Shown here one piece after another: positions 33,609 to 39,622 of a stretch of DNA of 39,622 nt (position 1 is its first letter; each line of letters opens with the position of its first letter). Under the pieces are notes generated by a model. The model saw only the letters and a list, made by a program, of their open reading frames with translations. It was not told the origin of the DNA and ran no database searches. The position numbers and the translations under genes were made by a program. Source of the stretch: Caldisericaceae bacterium (GTDB lineage: Bacteria > Caldisericota > Caldisericia > Caldisericales > Caldisericaceae); the NCBI GenBank assembly GCA_027023025.1, contig JALVXB010000023.1, positions 1 to 39,622 of the forward strand, written 5' to 3'.

Positions 33609-34192
33609 ACGATCTTAGCATGAGTAATCCGAAAACAAAAATTACCGTTTGGAGTCTCGTATTTGTTCTTATTGCTGGAGCATTTTACTGGTACTTAATA
33701 AAACCACAGTTTAATGCAGTAAAAGAGCTTGAAAGCCAGATTCAGAAACAACAACAAAAACTTGCAACTTTGCAACTTGCCCTTCAAAGGGAAAAAGTTC
33801 TTTTAGCTGAGAATGAACAGATGGAAAATAGAATTAAGCAACTCGAAAAAATTTTACCACCAGAACGGAATGAATTTTTGTTTAGCGAAGAGTTCCAAGC
33901 AGTTGCTAAACTGTGTGGAGTTACAATTAATGATCTGCAGTTTAGTTCGAGAAGGCTTAAGGGAGCGCCTGCAAATACAGTTCCTTTCACTATACAAATC
34001 TCTTCCAGCAAAATTGATAATATTTACTACTTTTTTACGCATTTAGCGGAGTTTCCTCAAATAGTTAATGTGAGTAAACTTTCCATATCAAAAGGAGGGA
34101 ATGCAGGTGGTGGTTTTTCACCTGTTTTGAACAAGTCGAAAAATTATAGTGTGAATGTGAGCGGTATAATTTATCTTTCACAGAGAAAGTAA
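33605..34192 (+). CDS. pilO: Type IV pilus assembly protein PilO
   Basis: A 195-aa bitopic protein: short cytoplasmic N-terminus, one helix (about 13-33, TVWSLVFVLIAGAFYWYL), a coiled coil (ELESQIQKQQQKLATLQLAL) and a periplasmic ferredoxin-like domain with NIYYFFTHLAEFPQIVNV. It forms the alignment complex with PilN. I chose ATG 33605, whose ATGA overlaps the pilN stop; a GTG at 33587 in the same frame lies inside the end of pilN and is less likely. Confidence 0.9.
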   Translation: MNDLSMSNPKTKITVWSLVFVLIAGAFYWYLIKPQFNAVKELESQIQKQQQKLATLQLALQREKVLLAENEQMENRIKQLEKILPPERNEFLFSEEFQAVAKLCGVTINDLQFSSRRLKGAPANTVPFTIQISSSKIDNIYYFFTHLAEFPQIVNVSKLSISKGGNAGGGFSPVLNKSKNYSVNVSGIIYLSQRK

Positions 34193-34201
34193 GGAGATGA
34201 T

Positions 34202-34507
34202 ATGATGCCAGAAAATAATAAGAAAAATTTACAAAAAAAGAAAACTAAAAAACTGCGTAAAATTAAAGTTTCAAAGTTTACAATAGTTACACTTGTCATG
34301 GTAATTTTGCTGTTTGCAATATGGCAGTTACTCTTTGTTCCTTACATGGTAGGGCAAATTACCGTTCCTCCAGTAGGCCAAATTCCTCAAATAAAGAGGG
34401 GCGATGTAAAGTTTGTTGACGAACAACTTACAAAAAGAACTCTTAAAAATGTTCCGTCTCTGGTTCCACCGCCGAGTGAGATCGGCAAGAAAAATCCTTT
34501 TGAGTAG
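34202..34507 (+). CDS. Small single-span protein, possible minimal PilP-like subunit
   Basis: A 101-aa protein encoded immediately after pilO. It has a very basic cytoplasmic N-terminus, one transmembrane helix (about 30-49, IVTLVMVILLFAIWQLLFV), then about 50 periplasmic residues, proline-rich, ending in KKNPFE. The position and the terminal NPF resemble the early part of PilP, which is normally a lipoprotein with DPF motifs and a larger beta domain. That domain and the lipobox are absent, so the identity is inferred. AAGGAG precedes tandem ATGs at 34202 and 34205. Confidence 0.6.
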   Translation: MMPENNKKNLQKKKTKKLRKIKVSKFTIVTLVMVILLFAIWQLLFVPYMVGQITVPPVGQIPQIKRGDVKFVDEQLTKRTLKNVPSLVPPPSEIGKKNPFE

Positions 34508-34523
34508 GGAATAATTACCCACT

Positions 34524-35588
34524 ATGGATAAAATTAGAAGATTTTTAAAAGAGATAAGTTCAAATAACGTAGATGCTTTTCTGGTTACTGCTGTTCCTAA
34601 TATCCGCTATCTTACGGACTTTACTGGAGAGGATGCTTTTCTTATTGCTGCAAGTGAAAAGTTACTTCTCATTGTTGACTCTCGTTTCACAACTCAAGCA
34701 AAAAGTGAAGTACATAAAGATGTTGAAGTCCTTGAGTACAGCGGAAGTATCGTTGAGTTTATAAAAAATATCTTACTTAAGTATCGTATCCACTGGCTTG
34801 GCATAGAAAGGAATAGGTTAAATCTCGACTTATATTTATCTTTAAAAGAAATTTCATTTATTAATTTAGTGCCTCTAACTAATGTAATTGAACTTCTACG
34901 AATTATTAAAGACGAAGAAGAAGCTGACACTATAAGAAAAGCATGTGAAATTTCTTCTAAGTCCTTCCTTGAAACACTACCGTTTATTAAAGAGGGCGTG
35001 ACGGAGAAGGATATTGCTGCAGAGCTAGAGTATCGTTTTAAAAAGAACGGTGCAGACAAACCATCCTTTAACACTATTGTTGCTGCAGGGGAGAGAGGTG
35101 CACTCCCCCATGGGACACCGAGTGAAAGAAAAATTAAAGCGCACGAATTAATCGTAATGGACTTTGGAGTATTTTATAATGGTTATGCTTCTGATACGAC
35201 TCGGACTGTTTGCGTTGGCGAGCCGGATGAGGAAAGTTTAAAGATTTATAACATAGTTGAAGAAGCCCAAAAAGTTGGTAGAGAAGCAGTAAAAGAAGGT
35301 ATATATTGTAGAGAATTGGATAGTAGGGTTAGAAATTTTATAAAAGAAAATGGCTACGGCAAGTACTTTATACATGGGCTTGGGCATGGAGTAGGACTTG
35401 AAATCCACGAACTTCCATTCGTTAACAGTAGATCTCCGTTCGAACTTATAGAAAATATGGTTATTACTGTAGAGCCCGGCGTATATCTTCCCAATAAGTT
35501 TGGTGTCCGGATAGAAGACACTATTCTCGTTAAAAAAGATAAGGGTGAGATTTTAACAAATTTGCCTCACGATTTAATTAAATTGTGA
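34524..35588 (+). CDS. pepQ: Xaa-Pro aminopeptidase/dipeptidase (M24B)
   Basis: A 354-aa creatinase-fold metallopeptidase that cuts N-terminal bonds before proline. The dinuclear metal ligands are visible: the Asp of VMDFG, the Asp of SDTTRT, the His of GLGHGVG, the Glu of VEPGVY and the Glu of RIEDTIL, in order. The N-terminal domain is a typical creatinase-N. There is no signal peptide, so it is cytosolic. No convincing ribosome site precedes ATG 34524. The 3' end overlaps the tail of the convergent cation-transporter gene by 11 bases. Confidence 0.93.
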   Translation: MDKIRRFLKEISSNNVDAFLVTAVPNIRYLTDFTGEDAFLIAASEKLLLIVDSRFTTQAKSEVHKDVEVLEYSGSIVEFIKNILLKYRIHWLGIERNRLNLDLYLSLKEISFINLVPLTNVIELLRIIKDEEEADTIRKACEISSKSFLETLPFIKEGVTEKDIAAELEYRFKKNGADKPSFNTIVAAGERGALPHGTPSERKIKAHELIVMDFGVFYNGYASDTTRTVCVGEPDEESLKIYNIVEEAQKVGREAVKEGIYCRELDSRVRNFIKENGYGKYFIHGLGHGVGLEIHELPFVNSRSPFELIENMVITVEPGVYLPNKFGVRIEDTILVKKDKGEILTNLPHDLIKL

Positions 35589-36813
35589 AGGATACCTTAA
35601 TAACTAATAAGAGAATAAGGACACCTGTAACATCTCCTATACTCGTTATAAGTGGTATTACGATGTTGCTGGGGTCTAAGTTTAATTTAAACGAAACGAA
35701 TGCAATATAAATTGAAATAATACTCGTAAAAAGTGACAACAAAAACAAAGAGATCGTAGATATCATAAATATTTTTGTAAATGATACAATAGGCGTTTTA
35801 GTTATTATTGCAGCAAACAGTGTAATAATTGCTATTGCGGGTCCAACGATAATTCCCATGATTATTCCGGATAGGAAGTTTTTTGAGACTTCATTATTCC
35901 ACACAAGCGGTCTTGCAGTACCTAAGTATAGAGCAGTTGAAATCCTTGAACCGATGATACCTCCTATTGCACCTCCCTGGGCAATCACTTGAGGCACAAT
36001 TGAGAGTAGTATGGGGAATAGTTTAAAGGTTGATTCTGCATTTTGCAAGAACATTCCAGATGTAATTCCTATTGAAATGCATATAAGGAGTACTGGTGTG
36101 CTTTGAATTACTATGTATAAATAATGGTATCGCTGTGGGAATTTAGCATATTTCCTTTTTGCACCTATCAGAAATGTTATTGCAGCAAATAATGAAAATA
36201 GAGATATTAAACTGCGCAATTTGACTGCTATCATAGCACTGAGGTATATTGCCGTTATAGTAACGATGTCGCCTACTACTGGAAGCGCAGGCGCAACTAT
36301 GTTATCAGGATCTATGTGGTGCCTAAAAGAATAAAACACCATTAAAAATACGAGCGGAATAAGAATTACTGAAGAAATAATACCTGCAGATTCTGATATA
36401 AAAGATAGAATAATGGGACTGTCACTTTTTATCTTAAAGAGCAGTGCAAATATTGGAGAAATAATTCCGATAATTAGTGCTATGCCTGCGGTTAGAGAAA
36501 ATGATGCGTAAATGTTGGATTTTATTACAGGGTTAATTTCTATTTTAGGTTTTACTATGCCAAGGTGTAATAATGTGCTTAATCTTTCCCCGAATGCAGC
36601 ACCTACATTTCCACGCAAGTCTGTTAGAGCGGGTATTATGAGTAATATACCAGCTATGTCTACGAGTTTTGCTTTCATACTTACGAGAATACTTCCCGTT
36701 ATACTTTCGCCTATTATCGAAATAAACAGGATGGTGAGTGACTGTTTAAGAATTGTCAGTATCGTATCGTTACTGTGAAAATGCTTCTTTGACTTCTTCT
36801 TCTTTCTCTTCAC
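35578..36813 (-). CDS. MgtE-type divalent cation transporter (tandem SLC41-like domain)
   Basis: A 411-aa membrane protein made of two MgtE-family membrane domains. The first carries DLRGNVGAAFGERLSTLLHLG and HIDPDNIVAPALPVVGDIVT; the second carries AQGGAIGGIIGSRISTALYLG and LDPSNIVIPLITSIGDVTG, so the duplication is visible in both conserved blocks. The cytosolic MgtE-N and CBS regulatory domains of standard MgtE are absent. It overlaps the PhoU/TrkA-C-like gene by 44 bases if GTG 36813 is the start; no ribosome site is obvious and no better start was found. The cation is probably Mg2+ but unproven. Confidence 0.82.
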   Translation of the reverse strand: MKRKKKKSKKHFHSNDTILTILKQSLTILFISIIGESITGSILVSMKAKLVDIAGILLIIPALTDLRGNVGAAFGERLSTLLHLGIVKPKIEINPVIKSNIYASFSLTAGIALIIGIISPIFALLFKIKSDSPIILSFISESAGIISSVILIPLVFLMVFYSFRHHIDPDNIVAPALPVVGDIVTITAIYLSAMIAVKLRSLISLFSLFAAITFLIGAKRKYAKFPQRYHYLYIVIQSTPVLLICISIGITSGMFLQNAESTFKLFPILLSIVPQVIAQGGAIGGIIGSRISTALYLGTARPLVWNNEVSKNFLSGIIMGIIVGPAIAIITLFAAIITKTPIVSFTKIFMISTISLFLLSLFTSIISIYIAFVSFKLNLDPSNIVIPLITSIGDVTGVLILLLVIKVSFTI

Positions 36814-37348
36814 TCGTTTTGATTAAAACTACATCTTCTGGGCCAAGTGTCCGTCGTTCTGCCTCTCTGCCAAGAATGTATTCGTCCGACTTCCTTATAA
36901 AGAGTATCTGGAAAGGTGGTGTTTCTTCCCCGAATGTACTTATTATTTTATGAAGATTCGACCCTATAATTTTGCTGTTTTTGTTTATAGTCAACTTTAT
37001 AATTAACTCATTATTCCTGTATATGTCCCTTAAAAGAGGATGTGCACCCCCTCCGCGTAGTACAATTTCTACGAGGTCGTCAACTCCGTCGCTTATTTCT
37101 TTAGATGCGACACCTACCTGTAAAAGTGACGCTAATTGTGTAACTTCTTTTGCTGAATTTCTTGAACTTCTTACTGCATATATCGTTGCTATACGCATTT
37201 CGTAGCTTAGTGTACGTATTTTGTTTTTGATGTTTTGTGCTTCCAGTGCAAGTTCTGGATCGTTTTGAAGTATTGCTGCATATCCAATGGTTACGACGAG
37301 TTCCGAAAATGATTTTAGTTCAGTTAAAACTTCTTTTATACTTTTCAT
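36770..37348 (-). CDS. PhoU-like plus TrkA-C-like regulatory protein
   Basis: A 192-aa soluble protein from the chosen ATG. The N-terminal half is all-helical and PhoU-like (ELKSFSELVVTIGYAAILQ, SYEMRIATIYAVR). The C-terminal half resembles a TrkA-C (RCK-C) domain (about 115-185, NKNSKIIGSNLHKI, FIRKSDEYILGREAE). Such domains gate or regulate ion channels. The longer GTG at 37381 lies inside surE; ATG 37348 is eight bases after the surE stop and was preferred. The transporter gene follows, overlapping, so I infer a regulatory subunit for it. Confidence 0.75.
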   Translation of the reverse strand: MKSIKEVLTELKSFSELVVTIGYAAILQNDPELALEAQNIKNKIRTLSYEMRIATIYAVRSSRNSAKEVTQLASLLQVGVASKEISDGVDDLVEIVLRGGGAHPLLRDIYRNNELIIKLTINKNSKIIGSNLHKIISTFGEETPPFQILFIRKSDEYILGREAERRTLGPEDVVLIKTSEEKEEEVKEAFSQ

Positions 37349-37356
37349 TCGTATCG

Positions 37357-38121
37357 TTACCTTTTTATATCTATGTTCCACTGAGAAATTCTCTTGAGCA
37401 TGTCGTAGTCGGTCATGTCAATTTTCATTGGTGTGATAGATATATATCCTTTATGCACGACACCGTTGTCCGTTTCGTCATTTTCACTATCTACGGGCTT
37501 CCCTCCGATCCAGTAGTATACCTTTCCGAATGGGTCCTTCCCGATCATTACTCTATCGACATATCTTCTCTTTCCCTGTCTTACAAACCTTACTCCTTTT
37601 ATTGCTTTCCATTGTAAGTTTGGTACATTGACATTGAAGTAGATTTCACCCTTTATTTTTTCTTCAACTATCTTTTTTACGAATATTTTTGCAAATAGCG
37701 CGGCACTTTCGTAGTGTGGATTTTCGAACGCATCAATAGAGAAAGCGATAGAGGTTATACCGTTAAGTGCTCCTTCCCGTGCACCCGCCACCGTTCCTGA
37801 ATATATTACATCATCCCCTAAATTTGGCCCCTGGTTTATTCCAGATAAAACTAAATCTATTTTTCCTTTTACGAGTACATCTACTGCAAGTAGAACACAA
37901 TCTGCTGGCGTACCTGAAACTCTATAGGCTTTTTTCTCTCCAACATTTAATGGAAATTCGTCTGCCCTCAGAGGTTTATGAAGAGTCGTTGAATGGCTGC
38001 CAGCACTTTGTTGTTCCCACGGTGCAACTACATACACATCTGCAGCATCCGATAAAGCTGCCGTCAAAGCTTTTATGCCTTTTGCTTCAATTCCGTCGTC
38101 ATTTGTTATTACTATTCTCAT
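37357..38121 (-). CDS. surE: 5'/3'-nucleotidase SurE
   Basis: A 254-aa divalent-metal-dependent phosphatase acting on nucleoside monophosphates and some polyphosphates. The metal site uses NDDG (7-10), Ser39 in APWEQQSAGSHS and Asn of SGINQGPNLGDD, all visible, with the nucleotide loop RVSGTPADCV. Length is standard. The start has GAGGTGA just upstream. It is the first of a three-gene minus-strand unit with the PhoU/TrkA-C protein and the cation transporter, and is divergent from alr. Confidence 0.96.
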   Translation of the reverse strand: MRIVITNDDGIEAKGIKALTAALSDAADVYVVAPWEQQSAGSHSTTLHKPLRADEFPLNVGEKKAYRVSGTPADCVLLAVDVLVKGKIDLVLSGINQGPNLGDDVIYSGTVAGAREGALNGITSIAFSIDAFENPHYESAALFAKIFVKKIVEEKIKGEIYFNVNVPNLQWKAIKGVRFVRQGKRRYVDRVMIGKDPFGKVYYWIGGKPVDSENDETDNGVVHKGYISITPMKIDMTDYDMLKRISQWNIDIKR

Positions 38122-38151
38122 TAGATCACCTCTTTTTAATACACTTTTTTA

Positions 38152-38179
38152 ATGATATACTTAATTAACATTTTTTCAA
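38152..38179 (-). promoter_or_regulatory. Promoter of surE, overlapping the alr -10
   Basis: On the minus strand TTGAAA (38179-38174) and TATCAT (38157-38152) are 16 bases apart. Its -10 shares bases with the alr -10 on the other strand. Confidence 0.5.
38153..38161 (+). promoter_or_regulatory. Extended -10 promoter of alr
   Basis: TGA followed by TATACT (38156-38161) is an extended -10 with a weak -35. The predicted start near 38167 lies about 11 bases before AAGGAGGG (38178-38185). Confidence 0.55.
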
Positions 38180-38188
38180 GGAGGGCAC

Positions 38189-39328
38189 ATGAATCTGATT
38201 CGCCCTACATGGGTAGAAATAAATTTGGGCAATGTTATCTATAACTTTTTAAAGATCAAAGAAACAGTGGGGAATAAAAAAGTTATAGGTGTAGTAAAGG
38301 CAGATGCTTATGGCCACGGAGCCGTAGAGGTTTCTAAAATTCTTGAACATTACGGTGCTTATGCACTTGCAACGGCTTCCCTTGAAGAAGCGCTTAACTT
38401 GCGTGAGGCAGGGATTTCCCTTCCAATACTCGTCCTTGGATATGTAGATCCTTCTGCACTGGAAGTTGCTTCAAGTCAGAATATTGCAGTAACACTATTT
38501 GATAAGAATTTTATTAGAAGATTAAAAATTTACGATAGTAAGGCAAAATCTGTGTTAAATGTCCACATAAATGTGGACACAGGAATGGGCAGGATAGGTA
38601 TTTCTCCTGAAGAACTTCTTTTTGTGGCTAAATCTATTGAGAATTTAAATAATGTTCACTTTCAAGGTTTGTATACGCACTTTGCAACTGCTGATAGTGA
38701 CCTTCAATTTGCAGAAGAACAATTGGGCATATTCGATGAGCTAATAAAAAATTTACACCTCCATAAAATTAATCCTGATCTTATACATTGTGCAAATAGC
38801 GCTGCGATATTAGCACTTGGAAAGAAAAGCCATTTTAATTCGGTGCGCCCCGGGATAATTTTATATGGACTCCCTCCATCTCCTATTTTGAAGAGTTTTA
38901 CTTTGAAACCTGTTTTGTCGTTTAAAACGCGCATAATATACGTTAAGAAAATTAGTCCTGGAAGGAGTATAAGCTATGGAAGAACTTTTGTTGCTGAAAA
39001 GGAGATGCTCGTTGCAACGATTCCCGTTGGATATGCCGACGGGCTGCCGAGAAAATTGTCCAATATAGGAGAAGTACTCGTTAAAGGAAGGAGGGCAAAA
39101 ATAGTTGGGAATGTAACAATGGACCAAACTATAATTGATGTAACTGGTTTTCCAAACATTCATCCAGGTAATGAGGTCGTTCTGATTGGCAAGCAGGGCA
39201 ATGAAGAAATTACTGCTACAGAGGTAGCCGACAAAGTCGATACAATAAACTACGAAATTGTTTCGAGGATAGGAAAACGCGTTAAAAGAATATTTATCAA
39301 AGGAGGACAAAGTGGAACAAAAGTTTAA
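38189..39328 (+). CDS. alr: Alanine racemase
   Basis: A 379-aa PLP enzyme making D-alanine for peptidoglycan. The PLP-binding Lys37 is in VVKADAYGHG (35-44); the second catalytic residue Tyr263 is in SISYGRTF; NVHINVDTGMGRIGI (124-138), VRPGIILYG and GNVTMDQTIIDV are also present. Full length and intact. AAGGAGGG (38178-38185) precedes ATG 38189. It overlaps the next gene by 17 bases and should be cotranscribed with it. Confidence 0.97.
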   Translation: MNLIRPTWVEINLGNVIYNFLKIKETVGNKKVIGVVKADAYGHGAVEVSKILEHYGAYALATASLEEALNLREAGISLPILVLGYVDPSALEVASSQNIAVTLFDKNFIRRLKIYDSKAKSVLNVHINVDTGMGRIGISPEELLFVAKSIENLNNVHFQGLYTHFATADSDLQFAEEQLGIFDELIKNLHLHKINPDLIHCANSAAILALGKKSHFNSVRPGIILYGLPPSPILKSFTLKPVLSFKTRIIYVKKISPGRSISYGRTFVAEKEMLVATIPVGYADGLPRKLSNIGEVLVKGRRAKIVGNVTMDQTIIDVTGFPNIHPGNEVVLIGKQGNEEITATEVADKVDTINYEIVSRIGKRVKRIFIKGGQSGTKV

Positions 39329-39622
39329 GCTGGGCAAAACATTTGTATTGGGTTTCGGTTTTTTAGGAGTTTCAATAATCTGGGCATTGTACAACGCGTA
39401 TGTGCCAATATTTTTGAAAAGCGGATTTCATCTCTCTTCTTTCGTAATAGGCTTGATAATGACGATTGATAATGTGTTTGCAATTCTTTTATTGCCTTAT
39501 CTTGGTGCAATGAGTGATAGAACTCGCACGAGATTGGGTAGGCGTAGGCCTTACATTTTGGGAGGTGCGCCCTTTGCGGCACTTTTCTTTATACTTATAC
39601 CTTATGCAACGCTTACAAAAAG
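39312..39622 (+). CDS. MFS transporter, sugar-type (partial, runs off the window)
   Basis: The first 103 codons of a membrane transporter. GTG 39312 is preceded by AAAGGAGGA and overlaps the alr end. About three hydrophobic segments are visible, and the loop GAMSDRTRTRLGRRRPYILGGAP is the MFS motif typical of SLC45/sucrose-transporter-like proteins. The rest is outside the window, so the substrate is unknown. Confidence 0.8.
   Translation, partial: MEQKFKLGKTFVLGFGFLGVSIIWALYNAYVPIFLKSGFHLSSFVIGLIMTIDNVFAILLLPYLGAMSDRTRTRLGRRRPYILGGAPFAALFFILIPYATLTK

Noticed and set aside
38861-39394. Minus-strand 177-codon open frame across alr and the last gene
   Set aside because: It lies antisense to two well-supported genes and shows no recognisable motif, composition or ribosome site.
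1-39622. CRISPR arrays, insertion sequences, phage genes or attachment sites
   Set aside because: I saw no spaced direct repeats, transposase or integrase motifs, terminal inverted repeats or duplicated tRNA ends. The window is ordinary chromosome.

Overview
The window is a gene-dense, AT-rich (roughly 35-40% GC by eye) piece of bacterial chromosome with no sign of phage, IS element, CRISPR array or plasmid. Several traits suggest an anaerobic, probably thermophilic, deep-branching bacterium: a membrane pyrophosphatase of the K+-dependent subclass, a pyrophosphate-type phosphofructokinase, a short Thermus-like EF-Ts, GTG and TTG starts, and a surface protein with copper-amine-oxidase-N repeats. 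Type IV pilus genes of the PilM/N/O kind argue for a diderm envelope. Caldisericum/Caldisericota, Thermotogota, Dictyoglomus and Coprothermobacter-like lineages are all possible. I lean to Caldisericota, but this is an impression, not a placement.

Layout. 1-617: six tRNA genes (Lys, Glu, Val, Asp, Gly, Thr) with two good sigma-70 promoters, running without a terminator into hppA and an LCP-family gene, which end at a hairpin terminator (3615). 3684-10510: HD phosphohydrolase, polX, a TrpF-like protein, a PfkB sugar kinase, uvrB and a patatin-like gene, mostly overlapping. 10538-17257: the rpsB-tsf-pyrH-frr-uppS-dxr-rseP-ispG operon (translation, UMP kinase, isoprenoid synthesis, site-2 protease) with its own promoter and a leader of about 90 nt. 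17271-19734 (minus): an MFS transporter that looks leaderless, and an M20 peptidase. 19827-22613: a large secreted repeat protein. 22693-27962 (minus): an operon of pncC, a PPi-type PFK, an ATP-type PFK, a histidine kinase and an NtrC-type regulator. 28093-29260: a PH-like protein and a YgjP-type metallopeptidase. 29328-35588: proS, prepilin peptidase, pilM-pilN-pilO, a short PilP-like protein and an M24 peptidase. 35578-38121 (minus): surE, a PhoU/TrkA-C-like protein and a tandem MgtE-type cation transporter. 38189-end: alanine racemase and the start of a second MFS transporter.

How the genes work together. The clearest physiological theme is pyrophosphate: a PPi-energised ion pump and a PPi-using glycolytic enzyme lie in one window, the latter beside an ATP-type paralogue and a two-component system. 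The less-described candidates are the TrpF-like protein lacking the catalytic Cys, coupled to a PfkB kinase; the cation transporter whose regulatory domain seems to be a separate protein; the minimal PilP-like subunit; and the secreted four-repeat protein. No stretch over 300 bases lacks a gene; the longest intergenic stretch outside the tRNA block is the 153-base rpsB upstream region.
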